The notes: generated by a model from the letters alone, not told the origin. A stretch of 64,000 nt of DNA from F0422 sp003992255 (GCF_003992255.1 NZ_RQVA01000008.1:1-64000), one strand, 5' to 3'. Shown: positions 26,741-35,139, counted from the first letter of the stretch. Translations and numbers: made by a program.

Positions 26741-29500
26741 ATGAGAAAAAAACAACTTCGTTATGTGATTCTTGCGGTTATTGCAGGGAGTACAATGATG
26801 ATGCCTGTTATGGCGAATGATTCTGGTAATGCAAATCTAAGCGTGCCTTTTACTATTCTTGTTGATGGTAAAGAGAATAGCATGGTTACTGTTGATAGCA
26901 ATGACGTACCATCAGCTGATCCTGATGTAGCTTTACATAAGCGTGATGATAAGAAATTCTATACGAAGCCAACTGGAACACAAATTGATGATATAATGAG
27001 TGTAAACTCAAACTCAAACACAGGATGGGGTCCTAAAGTAGGTATTGTTACTGATGGTAAGAATACACAAGATAATTATGTAGCATTAGTGAACGGAACA
27101 ACTAAAGAAGCATACACTGTTAGTTATTCTGAAGCTGGTCCAAATAATGCAACAGCGAAACTAAATGCAATAGAAATGTTTAGTGGTGATATTACTGGTG
27201 GAATATCAGCAGTGTCTGGAGCAAAAAATGCAGAGAAAAATATGGTTATCTTGCGTAATGTAGGTACTATAGCAAATGTAACTGGAGCTGTATTAGGCCA
27301 AGGTGATGGCAGTGCTATTAATAATAGAGTATTTCTTGCTGGTGGGCAAGATATTCAGCTTGTTTCAGAGGCTGCAGCTTTTGATAGCACATCCTCAACT
27401 GGTTCCTTAAAAGAAAACTTAGTAGTAGCAGCGTCTGGTACATCGCGTACAGCATTTGGAGCGTTTGCTAGTGTTTCTGACGAAGGTAGCACACCAGACA
27501 GTGGAACGACTTCCAATATTAACACTAGAGAAGTGATAGGGAATCGTGTCTTGATAGGCATTGATTCTGCTGATACTGAAAATGGCAAAATAAATGGGGT
27601 CTCTGGACGGGTGGATTCTCATGAATTAAAAAAGGAAATGGGAAAAAGTGAGTCAGATTCGATAGTACTACCTAAAGTAGGTCAAGTCATAGGTGGTTTT
27701 TCAAAAACGAATAAAGCAAATAAGAATGTCGTTGTGATTGGAGATGGCGCTATTACTGGAAAGGGATTGTTTAAAGTTAAGCAAGAACAATCTAAGCATC
27801 ATATTAATGGAATTGATGCTAATGGTGTTTACCCTGAACGAGTGAACGATGCAGAACAAGAGGGTAACAACTTTATTATCGGCGGTGTGAGTGATGTAGA
27901 AGCTACTGGTAATATTGTAGATATTAATAATGCTAAAGCATTGGCTAGTGGAAAAGTAGCTATCTGGGGCGGTCATTACTTCTCAGACAATGCTACAGGC
28001 GATATTAAAACTGGTAATACCTTAAATCTTAATAAGGTCAAAGGAATTACATTATCTCAAGTATCGAACTTTGAAATCTACAACTTTGATTTGCCTAAAG
28101 ATGTTGTGAATGGAGATACAATCCTTACTGTAACCGATCCAAATGGTACAGATGTATCTAATACAAAAATCAATGTAGGTGTGTCTGGTGAAGCACCAGC
28201 ATTACATACAGGGGATGCTATTAAACTTATCTATAATACGAATGGCGTAACAACAACAGGTGCTCAATACGGAAAATTACAACAAGGCGCTTCCTTGGCA
28301 TATGATATTACTGCTAAAGCGGGGGATGATGCTAAATCTGTTATTGCTGTTATTAAGGAAAATTCCACAGAGAATACACCTAACCCTACACAACCAACTA
28401 CTGGTGGATCCGTGAATCCAGCAACACCAAGTACAGGTGATACTGCAGGTACAACTCCAGCAAGTGGTGGGACAGCAGGAACAACACCAACAAACGATGG
28501 AACAACAGGTACAACACCAGCAAACGGTGGCACAACAGGTACACCAGCAGCAGCTGGCACAACAACACCAAGTACAGGTACTGTTGCGGGTAGTGTATTA
28601 CCACAAACAAAATCCTTTGTAGAGACTCGTACAGCTGTATCTAGCGTTATAAATAATGGCCAAGATAGCATTGTGAAGGCCTTTGCTAATACTAGTAGTA
28701 CAGCACCAATCGTTGCAGGCGTGAGTCATGGTCGTATGAGAGTGGAATCCGGTTCTTATGCCAATATTAATGGAACAAATATAGTTCTTGGGTTAGGAAA
28801 ACAATCAGGTAAAACCTACTGGGGACCATTTGTAGAAATGGGTTGGTCTCGCTACGATAGCCATTTAGATTCTGGTCTTCGTGCAGATGGTAATGCTAAA
28901 TATTATGGTGTTGGTGTGTATGGAAAAACAACCTATGATAATGGAATTTACTTAGAAGGCAGTATTCGTGGCGGACGTACATCCTATAACTATGAAAGTA
29001 ACGAGATAAAAACAGCAACAAAAACTATTCATACTTCCTATGATGCACATAATATGTATTATGCAGCACATGTAGGGTTAGGAAAAGTAGTATCTTATGG
29101 AAATGGATATGAAGGTACTGTATATGGTAATCTATTCTATAGCCATCAAGGGGAAGCGACTGCTACATTGAAAGGTGAAGGCTTAGGAGAAACCTATACA
29201 TTTGCAGGTGTCAACAGTCTTCGTACACGCCTTGGGTACAAAGTTTCTAAACAATTAGGCAATAGTTACACAGGATATGTTGGTGCTGCCTATGAACGTG
29301 AGTTCTCAGGAGAAGCACATGCAACGGTTAAAGGCGCAAGTACTTTAGCACCTTCTTTAGGCGGATCTAGTGGACTTGTAGAAGTTGGAGTTACCTATGG
29401 TAGCACTGCGGATACCTTTACTGGAACACTTAATGTAGAAGGTTGGTTCGGACAAAAACGAGGAACAACGTTTGGTGGACGTGTAAACTGGAAATACTAA
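26741..29500 (+). CDS. Type V autotransporter, surface protein
   Basis: A 919-residue outer-membrane autotransporter. A signal peptide (about residues 1-25, ending PVMA-ND) is followed by a passenger of about 500 residues rich in N, G, T and V, with beta-helix-like strands. A Pro/Thr/Gly linker holds decapeptide repeats (about 570-608). The last 260 residues form a beta-barrel domain rich in alternating aromatic/Gly strands and ending in an aromatic residue (NWKY), as barrel-insertion signals require. The passenger has no protease motif I can see, so adhesion is more likely than proteolysis. AAAGGGAG precedes the ATG. A phase-variable promoter is proposed upstream. Confidence 0.88.
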   Translation: MRKKQLRYVILAVIAGSTMMMPVMANDSGNANLSVPFTILVDGKENSMVTVDSNDVPSADPDVALHKRDDKKFYTKPTGTQIDDIMSVNSNSNTGWGPKVGIVTDGKNTQDNYVALVNGTTKEAYTVSYSEAGPNNATAKLNAIEMFSGDITGGISAVSGAKNAEKNMVILRNVGTIANVTGAVLGQGDGSAINNRVFLAGGQDIQLVSEAAAFDSTSSTGSLKENLVVAASGTSRTAFGAFASVSDEGSTPDSGTTSNINTREVIGNRVLIGIDSADTENGKINGVSGRVDSHELKKEMGKSESDSIVLPKVGQVIGGFSKTNKANKNVVVIGDGAITGKGLFKVKQEQSKHHINGIDANGVYPERVNDAEQEGNNFIIGGVSDVEATGNIVDINNAKALASGKVAIWGGHYFSDNATGDIKTGNTLNLNKVKGITLSQVSNFEIYNFDLPKDVVNGDTILTVTDPNGTDVSNTKINVGVSGEAPALHTGDAIKLIYNTNGVTTTGAQYGKLQQGASLAYDITAKAGDDAKSVIAVIKENSTENTPNPTQPTTGGSVNPATPSTGDTAGTTPASGGTAGTTPTNDGTTGTTPANGGTTGTPAAAGTTTPSTGTVAGSVLPQTKSFVETRTAVSSVINNGQDSIVKAFANTSSTAPIVAGVSHGRMRVESGSYANINGTNIVLGLGKQSGKTYWGPFVEMGWSRYDSHLDSGLRADGNAKYYGVGVYGKTTYDNGIYLEGSIRGGRTSYNYESNEIKTATKTIHTSYDAHNMYYAAHVGLGKVVSYGNGYEGTVYGNLFYSHQGEATATLKGEGLGETYTFAGVNSLRTRLGYKVSKQLGNSYTGYVGAAYEREFSGEAHATVKGASTLAPSLGGSSGLVEVGVTYGSTADTFTGTLNVEGWFGQKRGTTFGGRVNWKY
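28448..28564 (+). repeat. 30-bp tandem repeats in the autotransporter linker
   Basis: Three 30-bp units and one of 27 bp in frame, coding GTTPASGGTA, GTTPTNDGTT, GTTPANGGTT and GTPAAAGTT. Such units can expand or contract without changing the frame. Confidence 0.85.
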
Positions 29501-29531
29501 TTGTATAGTGTTAGTACTATGATATAAGAAG

Positions 29532-29565
29532 ATAAGCACTAGTTATGTATGGCTAGTGCTTATTC
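29532..29565 (+). terminator. Autotransporter terminator
   Basis: ATAAGCACTAG/CTAGTGCTTAT stem with a 10-nt loop and a T-rich tail. Confidence 0.8.
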
Positions 29566-29710
29566 TTGTTTATATCCTATTTATATGAATAGTTTAAAAT
29601 AAAGGTTCTATAATATATGTTGAGTTATTTTTAGACGAGTAGTTCCAACATTTTTTCTAATTAAATAAGAATTATAGGGTTATAGGACAAAATGAATTGA
29701 TTTTAATAGC

Positions 29711-29745
29711 AATGAGCCTAGTTAAATACTAGGCTCATTGAATTT
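29711..29745 (+). terminator. Hairpin between autotransporter and nrdB
   Basis: AATGAGCCTAG/CTAGGCTCATT 11-bp stem followed by GAATTTT. Possibly a second terminator. Confidence 0.55.
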
Positions 29746-29773
29746 TAAAGTTGTAAATTATAGATTTAGAGGG

Positions 29774-29817
29774 AAAACAAAAAGCTACACCATAAATAAT
29801 ATCTACGTGTAGCTTTT
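29774..29817 (-). terminator. nrdB terminator
   Basis: On the minus strand GTGTAGCTTTTTG follows the complementary arm AAAAGCTACAC, giving an 11-bp stem and T tail just behind nrdB. Confidence 0.8.
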
Positions 29818-29841
29818 ATGTATATAACCTTATAGGAATTC

Positions 29842-30870
29842 TTACTCCAAATCATCAAAATCGAAAGCTGCTGCTTTTGTATAGTTCGTCACTTTCGCTT
29901 CAAAGAAGTCAGTTTTCGTACTGTTCAAGTTGGAGAAGCTTTCAATCCAAGCCATAGGGTTTTCCTTGATCTCTGGATATAACGGTTGTAAGCCAATGGA
30001 ATCAGCACGTTGGTTAGCTAAGTATTTGATGTAGCGCTCGATCAATGTGTTGTTGATGCCAAGGATTTTGTCATCTGTAATGTATTGCCCCCAAGCGATT
30101 TCATTTTCTGTACCTTCACGAAGCATTTGTGTTAATTCAGCTTCTAGCTCGGCAGTGAATAATTCAGGGCGTTCGATGCGAAGTTCACGGATAATGTTTT
30201 GGAACAATACCAAGTGAGTCACTTCATCACGATTGATGTATTTAAAGATTGTGGAAGTTGCGGTCATTTTGCCTTGGCGAGCCAATGTGTAGAAGAAGCT
30301 AAAACCAGAGTAGAAATAGATGCCTTCTAAGATATAGTTTGCCATGATAGTGCGGATTAAATTGTGCTCCGATGGCTCATCGCTAAAACGTTGGTAAATG
30401 TCAGCGATGAAGCGGTTACGAGCTAGTAAATGCTCGTCTGTACGCCACTCATCATAAATGCGATCACGAGTAATTGGATTCGTTACGGTATCCAAAATGT
30501 AAGAATACGATTGTGCATGGATTTCTTCTTGGAATGCTTGGATATTCAATAAAGAAGCTACCTCAGAAGCTGTAATATAACGGCTTAAGTTGGGCAAGTT
30601 TTCGCTTTGAATAGAGTCCAAGAAGTTTAAGAAAGAAATAATTTTGTCGAAGGCACGGCGTTCGCTATCTGTTAAATACGGGAATTGCTTAATATCTTCG
30701 TTCAAAGAAATCTCTTCAGGAATCCAGAAATTGTTTAGCATCGTGCGATACAATGTATTCGCCCAATCGTACTTAATACGATTCCATTCACGTAAATTCG
30801 TCGTATTACCGCCCACCATACTTTGCGTACCACGGTCACCATGTTCATTAAAAATTAGTTTCTTTTCCAT
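29842..30870 (-). CDS. nrdB: Class I ribonucleotide reductase, beta (radical) subunit
   Basis: Holds the di-metal centre and tyrosyl radical needed to make deoxyribonucleotides. The 342-residue protein has the metal-ligand helices with LDSIQSENL (about residues 83-91), FQEEIHAQSYSYILD (E, E, H; the radical Tyr is probably in the preceding or this region), ANYILEGIYFYSGF and NRDEVTHLVLF. I start at the ATG at 30870, 8 bases behind AGGAG; the longer open frame upstream has no ribosome site. nrdA lies 1.8 kb upstream on the same strand instead of adjacent. Subclass (Ia versus Ib) is not settled; no nrdI is present here. Confidence 0.92.
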   Translation of the reverse strand: MEKKLIFNEHGDRGTQSMVGGNTTNLREWNRIKYDWANTLYRTMLNNFWIPEEISLNEDIKQFPYLTDSERRAFDKIISFLNFLDSIQSENLPNLSRYITASEVASLLNIQAFQEEIHAQSYSYILDTVTNPITRDRIYDEWRTDEHLLARNRFIADIYQRFSDEPSEHNLIRTIMANYILEGIYFYSGFSFFYTLARQGKMTATSTIFKYINRDEVTHLVLFQNIIRELRIERPELFTAELEAELTQMLREGTENEIAWGQYITDDKILGINNTLIERYIKYLANQRADSIGLQPLYPEIKENPMAWIESFSNLNSTKTDFFEAKVTNYTKAAAFDFDDLE

Positions 30871-30918
30871 GAAAGTAACTCCTACCTTATCTATAATAAC
30901 AATATGCATATAAATTAT

Positions 30919-30981
30919 TATGAAAGCCTGGACATGATATGCTTTCATAGATTTGCAGTTCTTAAACTACCTTCTATTATA
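30919..30981 (-). promoter_or_regulatory. nrdB upstream region: -10 element and leader hairpin
   Basis: On the minus strand TATAAT (30976-30981) is followed by a 9-bp hairpin TATGAAAGC/GCTTTCATA (30949-30919). The -35 is poor. The stem and the adjoining CATATC recall the closing stem of the nrdA leader. Confidence 0.4.
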
Positions 30982-31161
30982 CTAAAAATGCATACTAAAA
31001 AGATAGGGGGAGAGATGGTTAATAGATAGAGTGTTGTGAATTTGGATATAGCAATATATAATGATATTAGATAAAAGTTAAAACAATAGTGTATCCGTAT
31101 TTATTAGAGGTATTAGAAAAATAAAACCGTTAATGAAGTGAAAAAAGGAAGGTATATATGT

Positions 31162-31362
31162 ATGGAGAATGTAGGTCGTGTGTCTAAAAAGACACAGGAG
31201 GTACGTAAAGAAAATAAACCAAATACATTAGTATCCTTAGCCAGTTTGCTGAAGGAAGAATTGGATAAGGAATTGCAAAAAGGAATAGATTCGTTAAAGA
31301 ATGATAAAACCTATAGTATAGATGAAGTAGATGCATTTTTTATGAAGAAATATGGTATATAA
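31162..31362 (+). CDS. Small hypothetical protein, possibly antitoxin-like
   Basis: 66 residues from the ATG at 31162 (GGAAGG 9 bases upstream); a GTG at 31138 is an alternative. It is charged and helical, with a C-terminus SIDEVDAFFMKKYGI that recalls antitoxin-type small proteins. No toxin gene lies beside it, so that link is weak. It has its own terminator. It sits in the insert between nrdB and nrdA. Confidence 0.55.
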   Translation: MENVGRVSKKTQEVRKENKPNTLVSLASLLKEELDKELQKGIDSLKNDKTYSIDEVDAFFMKKYGI

Positions 31363-31394
31363 AAAGCACAGGGACGCGAGCCCTGTGCTTTTGT
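31361..31394 (+). terminator. Terminator behind the small gene
   Basis: AAAAAGCACAGGG/CCCTGTGCTTTT stem with a 7-nt loop. Confidence 0.9.
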
Positions 31395-31481
31395 ATACTT
31401 TATATTAGAATGCGGGGACTATTCATCTAGTACAGTCTTATATCATCATTTCTGTACATTCTTATGATAGCATTTATACAT

Positions 31482-32108
31482 TTATAAACGGTTTTCCAAC
31501 AAGAAATCAATCACATGTTTATGAACGATTCCATTTTGGCTAAAGTCAACGGTATCCATGGAGAGAACAAATTTAGGGTAATTATCTTGTACATGTGCAT
31601 AAACTCCAAACTCACGTTGTCGTGTAGCTTCTGTTTCCATGAGATACGACACTTGATAGTATACTCGTTCTTTATCTTTAGTAGCGATAAAATCGATTTC
31701 CATATCTTTTATTTTACCTATTTCTACGGTATATCCTCTAGATATTAGCTCAATATATACAATATTTTCCAGGGTTCTTTCAATATCTTTCGTATTAGAA
31801 TATCCTTTGGCAGTCCGAAATCGATGATCCGTAAGGTAATATTTTTCATCGATTTTAAGGTTCTTTTTACCGACCGTATCAAATCTAGATACCTTTTTCA
31901 GGATGAAAGCTTGCTGACAATAGTCTAAATAATTTAGGATGGTATCAATGGAAACATCCCGATGCTCGCTCTTTAAATATTTTTTAATACTAGTTGCAGA
32001 AACGGGGGACCCTATATTTTGTATAGTAAATGATAGGACTCGATCATACTCGGAATATATGTATATTCCAATGATGATTTCGACTATACTCGAAATTGTT
32101 AGTAAATA
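31482..32108 (-). pseudogene. Truncated AAA+ ATPase, DUF4143 C-terminal part only
   Basis: The minus-strand frame stays open for about 208 codons and matches the C-terminal half of DUF4143 ATPases. Visible pieces are EYDRVLSF, NIGSPVSATSIKKYLKS, YYLTDHRFRTAKGYS, LENIVYIELISRGY and the nuclease-like EIDFIA motif, then DNYPKFVLSMD. The N-terminal AAA domain with Walker A and B (about 200-250 residues) is missing; the frame runs into a stop at 32109-32111, and no ribosome site or start fits. Full-length relatives are about 400-450 residues. This is a remnant of a deleted gene, close to phased palindromes. Confidence 0.8.
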
Positions 32109-32134
32109 TTAACATAGATTCGATTATAATCGAA
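32039..32134. promoter_or_regulatory. Three 16-bp palindromes spaced exactly 40 bp
   Basis: Sites at 32039-32054, 32079-32094 and 32119-32134. The last is a perfect palindrome, TTCGATTATAATCGAA, and contains a TATAAT -10 hexamer. The second reads TTCGACTATACTCGAA; the first is degraded. They look like operators for a dimeric repressor. Confidence 0.6.
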
Positions 32135-32192
32135 ATCTATAGGAGATTTATAATGTAAAATCTTTGAAATATCAACAAATCGCAAATGTTTG

Positions 32193-32201
32193 TGCTATAA
32201 T
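32193..32201 (+). promoter_or_regulatory. Extended -10 of the small-peptide toxin gene
   Basis: TGCTATAAT, a perfect extended -10. Transcription should begin close to 32208, just ahead of the left repeat arm. Confidence 0.6.
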
Positions 32202-32268
32202 AAAACCATAGAAGAGTCATCAACGTGAGTTGGGCTCATCTCTTCCTACCATGGGAGGAGGTGATACT

Positions 32269-32346
32269 ATGACGAAATATGAAAAAATCAGCTTGATCAT
32301 TTCTATTTTATCATTAGTAGTTAACATTATTGCTTTATATAAATAA
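32269..32346 (+). CDS. Holin-like small membrane peptide, candidate type I toxin
   Basis: A 25-residue peptide: charged N-terminus MTKYEK, then one continuous hydrophobic helix (ISLIISILSLVVNIIAL), ending YK. It resembles the TxpA/holin-like toxins of type I toxin-antitoxin loci. A very strong GGGAGGAGG site precedes the ATG. A bidirectional hairpin follows, and a minus-strand promoter further on would produce an overlapping antisense RNA. Too short for routine gene calling. Toxicity is inferred from the architecture. Confidence 0.75.
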   Translation: MTKYEKISLIISILSLVVNIIALYK

Positions 32347-32463
32347 TGAAAACGCCTAATGTAAAGAGGTATCTCACCACCTCAACACGTTAGGCCATTT
32401 CATTTCAACAGTTTTTTGAGATGAGCCTAACGCCACCACACGTTGAAGACTCTTCTTGTTTAT
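32346..32463 (-). ncRNA. Candidate antisense RNA of the small toxin locus
   Basis: The minus-strand promoter (32470-32498: TTGTAT, 17 bp, extended -10 TGGTATACT) should start RNA near 32463. The hairpin 32354-32395 (GCCTAA/TTAGGC enclosing GAGGT/ACCTC), followed on the minus strand by GTTTTCATT, would end it. The RNA overlaps the toxin mRNA 3' end. Confidence 0.55.
32354..32395. terminator. Shared bidirectional hairpin of the toxin locus
   Basis: Two-tiered stem GCCTAA/TTAGGC and GAGGT/ACCTC. T-rich on the minus strand, weaker on the plus strand. Confidence 0.65.
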
Positions 32464-32469
32464 AAGTCA

Positions 32470-32498
32470 AGTATACCATAGTTACTTACAGAATACAA
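32470..32498 (-). promoter_or_regulatory. Promoter of the candidate antisense RNA
   Basis: Minus strand: TTGTAT, 17-bp spacer, TATACT with upstream TGG (extended -10). Confidence 0.5.
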
Positions 32499-32573
32499 AT
32501 CCGCCCCTCCCCGAAGAAACGACATCGTTCCGACTAGATCTTTGGCGGGGGAGTTATATTATTCAGAACATAC

Positions 32574-32645
32574 AAAAAGAGCACTACATACTCCGAAGCA
32601 AACCTACCGTAGGATCAGTTTGCGGAGAAGTGTGTGGTGCTCTTT
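32574..32645 (-). terminator. nrdA terminator
   Basis: Long hairpin: AAAGAGCAC/GTGCTCTTT outer arms, with CTCCG and GCAAAC pairing inside. T run on the minus strand right behind nrdA. Confidence 0.82.
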
Positions 32646-32673
32646 CCCTATTCAAATATAACCTCACCAAAGA

Positions 32674-34956
32674 TTAGGAGGAACAGCTAGTGCATTCATC
32701 CATTTCTAAGGATTGGTTACGGATATAGTAAATTGTCTTAATGCCTTGTTTATACGCTTCCACATATAAATCAAGAATTTCTTTTGCTTTCATTTGTGGC
32801 GTAATATACAAATTGAAAGACTGTGCTTGGTCGATGTGGCGTTGGCGGATGCCGCACGCCTTGATGGACCATTGTTGATCGATAGTATGTGCTTCTTTGT
32901 AGAACCACATGGTTTCGTTGCTCAAATCAGGTGCTGTTTTTGGTGTAAAGCTACCTTTTTTCTCTTCGATGAAGAATTTTTTGAAGATAGGATCGATACC
33001 AGCTGTGGTGTTGGCAATGTTGGATGTACTGCCTGTAGGAGCGATAGCCATTAAGTAACCATTGCGGATACCGTATTTTGCTACATCTGCTCGCAGTTGT
33101 TGCCATTTTTCAGAGGTGTAACCACGGCGTTCAAAATATTCTCCAGTTTCCCATTGAGAACCTTTGAAAGCAGGGTAGGCCCCTTTTTCTTTTGCTAGTT
33201 CCATAGACGCTTTGATAGCAGCGTAGGCAATATTTTCAAATAATGTATCGGCGATTTCCAAGTGAGCGTCGCTTTCCCATTGTACTTTATGTTTCACCAA
33301 ATAGTGGTGGTAACCGCTAGTACCTAAGCCAATCGCGCGATATTTTTCACTAGTCACACGAGTTTCAGGCACAGGGAATTGATTGATCGTGATGACATTA
33401 TCCAACATACGGACTTGTAAAGCGATGTTTTCTTCTAATTCTTCGTCAGAGGTTTGACCTAGGTTGATAGAGTTCAAATTACACGTTACCATGTCACCTG
33501 CTTTTGTGCGAGTCACGATGGAACCATCGTCTTGGATAATTTCTTCATCTAAATCAGTGAAACCAACGTTTTGTGCGATTTCATGGCACAAGTTGGACGC
33601 ATAAATCATGCCTGCATGCTTATTAGGGTTCGCACGGTTCGTCGTATCCCGGAAGAAAATGAACGGTGTACCAGTTTCTACCGCAGAACGCATGATTTTT
33701 TTCATCATATCTAAGGCGCTGACTTCGATGCCGTGTAGATCTGGACTAGCTTCACAAGCTAAATATTTTTCTGTGAAAGCCTTATTCGTATCGTCATCAT
33801 AGTAATCTTCTAAGTGGAAGCCCATCACACGAGATACTTCATGTGGATCGAATAAGGTGAAATGCTCACGGTTGATAACACGTTCCATGAAAATATCTGG
33901 TACAGATAGAGCAGGGAAAATGTCGTGCGCTTTACGACGGTCATCACCATTGTTGGTGCGAAGTTCAACAAATTCGTAGAAGTCTTTATGCCACACATCA
34001 AGTGTTACTGTAGCGCCACCTTTACGTTTACCTAGTTGGTCTACGGCAACAGCTGTGTCATTGTACAAACGAATCCAAGGGATAACACCGCCAGAAGAAT
34101 TTTTATAGCCACGAATGTCGGAGTTTAGAGCACGAACTTTGCCAAGATAAATACCAAGAGCACCACCATGTTTAGACACACGGGAGAATTTCGCATTTAC
34201 ATCGTAAATAGACCATAGATTATCTTCTACACCAGAAATAAAGCAAGAGCTTAGTTGATGGAATGGTGTACCAGCATTCGCCAATGTTGGAGTAGCAGTA
34301 GTCATTTTTAACTCGCTCATCAAATCATAGAACTTTTTAGCGTAGTAAACTTTTTTATCCCCTTCGATGACAGCTAAATGCATAGCGATAGCCATGAAAC
34401 GCTCTTGAGGAAGTTCAAAAATTTCTTTGTTGAAGCCTTTTACTAAATAGCGGTCAGCTAATAATTTAATACCTTCATAGTTAAATAAGTAGTCACGTTT
34501 CGGTTTGATATAGTCGCCTAGTTCTTCTAACTCAGCTTCTGTATATTCTGTTAAGAAGAAGTCCGCATAGCGACCAGCATCCACCAATGTTTTTACTAAA
34601 TTAGTGAAGTTACCGTAACCAAAGGCTTTGTACTTGCGATTGATAGCAGCTTCTTTGTACAAGTCAAATAAGTATAGACGAGCTGCTACGAATTGCCAAT
34701 CTTGGTTCATGCGGTTCACCATGTTACCGAAGCCGTCATCTACTTTTTGGATGACCTTTTCAATGGCAGTTTGAACAAGGGTTTGCTGAATTTGTTTTGT
34801 CGTCATGCCGTCTACGAATTGTAATTTACAATCCATTTCTAGTTCGATAGGGTCACAGGAATCCAGGCCTAAACAAGCGAAGGCAACCATTTTCTTTGTT
34901 TTTTCTACCGATAATGGCTCGTAATGGCCATCCCGTTTCTTGATCATAATGCTCAT
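32674..34956 (-). CDS. nrdA: Class I ribonucleotide reductase, alpha (catalytic) subunit
   Basis: Reduces ribonucleoside diphosphates to deoxy forms. The 760-residue protein starts with an ATP-cone domain (KKRDGHYEPLSVEKTKKMV) for allosteric activity control. It then has the catalytic barrel with the first active-site cysteine in FHQLSSCFI, the NLCHEI segment, CNLNSINLG, the finger-loop region and IAPTGSTSNIANTTAGIDP. It ends with the redox-active pair ECTSCSS. The start is the ATG at 34956 behind GGGAG, 8 bases away; the upstream open frame lacks a ribosome site. A well-formed promoter and a structured leader precede it. Confidence 0.95.
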   Translation of the reverse strand: MSIMIKKRDGHYEPLSVEKTKKMVAFACLGLDSCDPIELEMDCKLQFVDGMTTKQIQQTLVQTAIEKVIQKVDDGFGNMVNRMNQDWQFVAARLYLFDLYKEAAINRKYKAFGYGNFTNLVKTLVDAGRYADFFLTEYTEAELEELGDYIKPKRDYLFNYEGIKLLADRYLVKGFNKEIFELPQERFMAIAMHLAVIEGDKKVYYAKKFYDLMSELKMTTATPTLANAGTPFHQLSSCFISGVEDNLWSIYDVNAKFSRVSKHGGALGIYLGKVRALNSDIRGYKNSSGGVIPWIRLYNDTAVAVDQLGKRKGGATVTLDVWHKDFYEFVELRTNNGDDRRKAHDIFPALSVPDIFMERVINREHFTLFDPHEVSRVMGFHLEDYYDDDTNKAFTEKYLACEASPDLHGIEVSALDMMKKIMRSAVETGTPFIFFRDTTNRANPNKHAGMIYASNLCHEIAQNVGFTDLDEEIIQDDGSIVTRTKAGDMVTCNLNSINLGQTSDEELEENIALQVRMLDNVITINQFPVPETRVTSEKYRAIGLGTSGYHHYLVKHKVQWESDAHLEIADTLFENIAYAAIKASMELAKEKGAYPAFKGSQWETGEYFERRGYTSEKWQQLRADVAKYGIRNGYLMAIAPTGSTSNIANTTAGIDPIFKKFFIEEKKGSFTPKTAPDLSNETMWFYKEAHTIDQQWSIKACGIRQRHIDQAQSFNLYITPQMKAKEILDLYVEAYKQGIKTIYYIRNQSLEMDECTSCSS

Positions 34957-35031
34957 GAAAGTTCTCCCTTTTCTACAGATTTGATGATCTAACATCGTAA
35001 GTTAAAGAAATATACAGATAAATTGAATATA

Positions 35032-35129
35032 TGTGAAAGCACATCCTCACGTTCTGTGAATGAGCCCTTGACCATAAAAGGACTCCCATTTACAAATTGT
35101 AAATGAGAGTGCATAGATATGTTTTCACA
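35032..35129 (-). ncRNA. Candidate structured leader of nrdA
   Basis: About 98 nt of the nrdA 5' leader can fold into a closed multi-branch structure. The closing stem pairs TGTGAAA (minus strand near 35129) with TTTCACA, plus ACAT/ATGT. Inside are three hairpins: CTC+CATTTACAA/TTGTAAATG+GAG (35083-35109), CCTT/AAGG (35066-35081) and CTCA..TTC/GAA..TGAG (35046-35064). It lies 75 nt before the start codon. No riboswitch class I know fits. Folded by eye only. Confidence 0.5.
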
Positions 35130-35139
35130 CAGACTCAAT

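Larger units (their letters stand above)
32211..32458. repeat. Inverted repeat flanking the small toxin gene
   Basis: The left arm 32211-32246 (GAAGAGTC, TCAACGTG, GGCTCATCTC) and the right arm 32418-32456 are inverted copies with a few mismatches and a small insertion. A transcript reading through both would pair 5' to 3' end. Confidence 0.7.

Noticed and set aside
28264..28671. Minus-strand frame with Val/Pro repeats
   Set aside because: It is the complement of the autotransporter's Gly/Thr repeat linker.
31162..31362. Small gene as a type II antitoxin
   Set aside because: Only a short C-terminal resemblance and no toxin gene beside it.
32039..32134. CRISPR-like array from the 40-bp periodic palindromes
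   Set aside because: Only three degenerate 16-bp units, not 28-36-bp direct repeats with spacers, and no cas genes.
35032..35129. nrdA leader as a 2'-deoxyguanosine, purine or cobalamin riboswitch
   Set aside because: The three-way junction and loop sequences of the purine class and the conserved boxes of the cobalamin class are not present. I keep it as an unassigned structured element.
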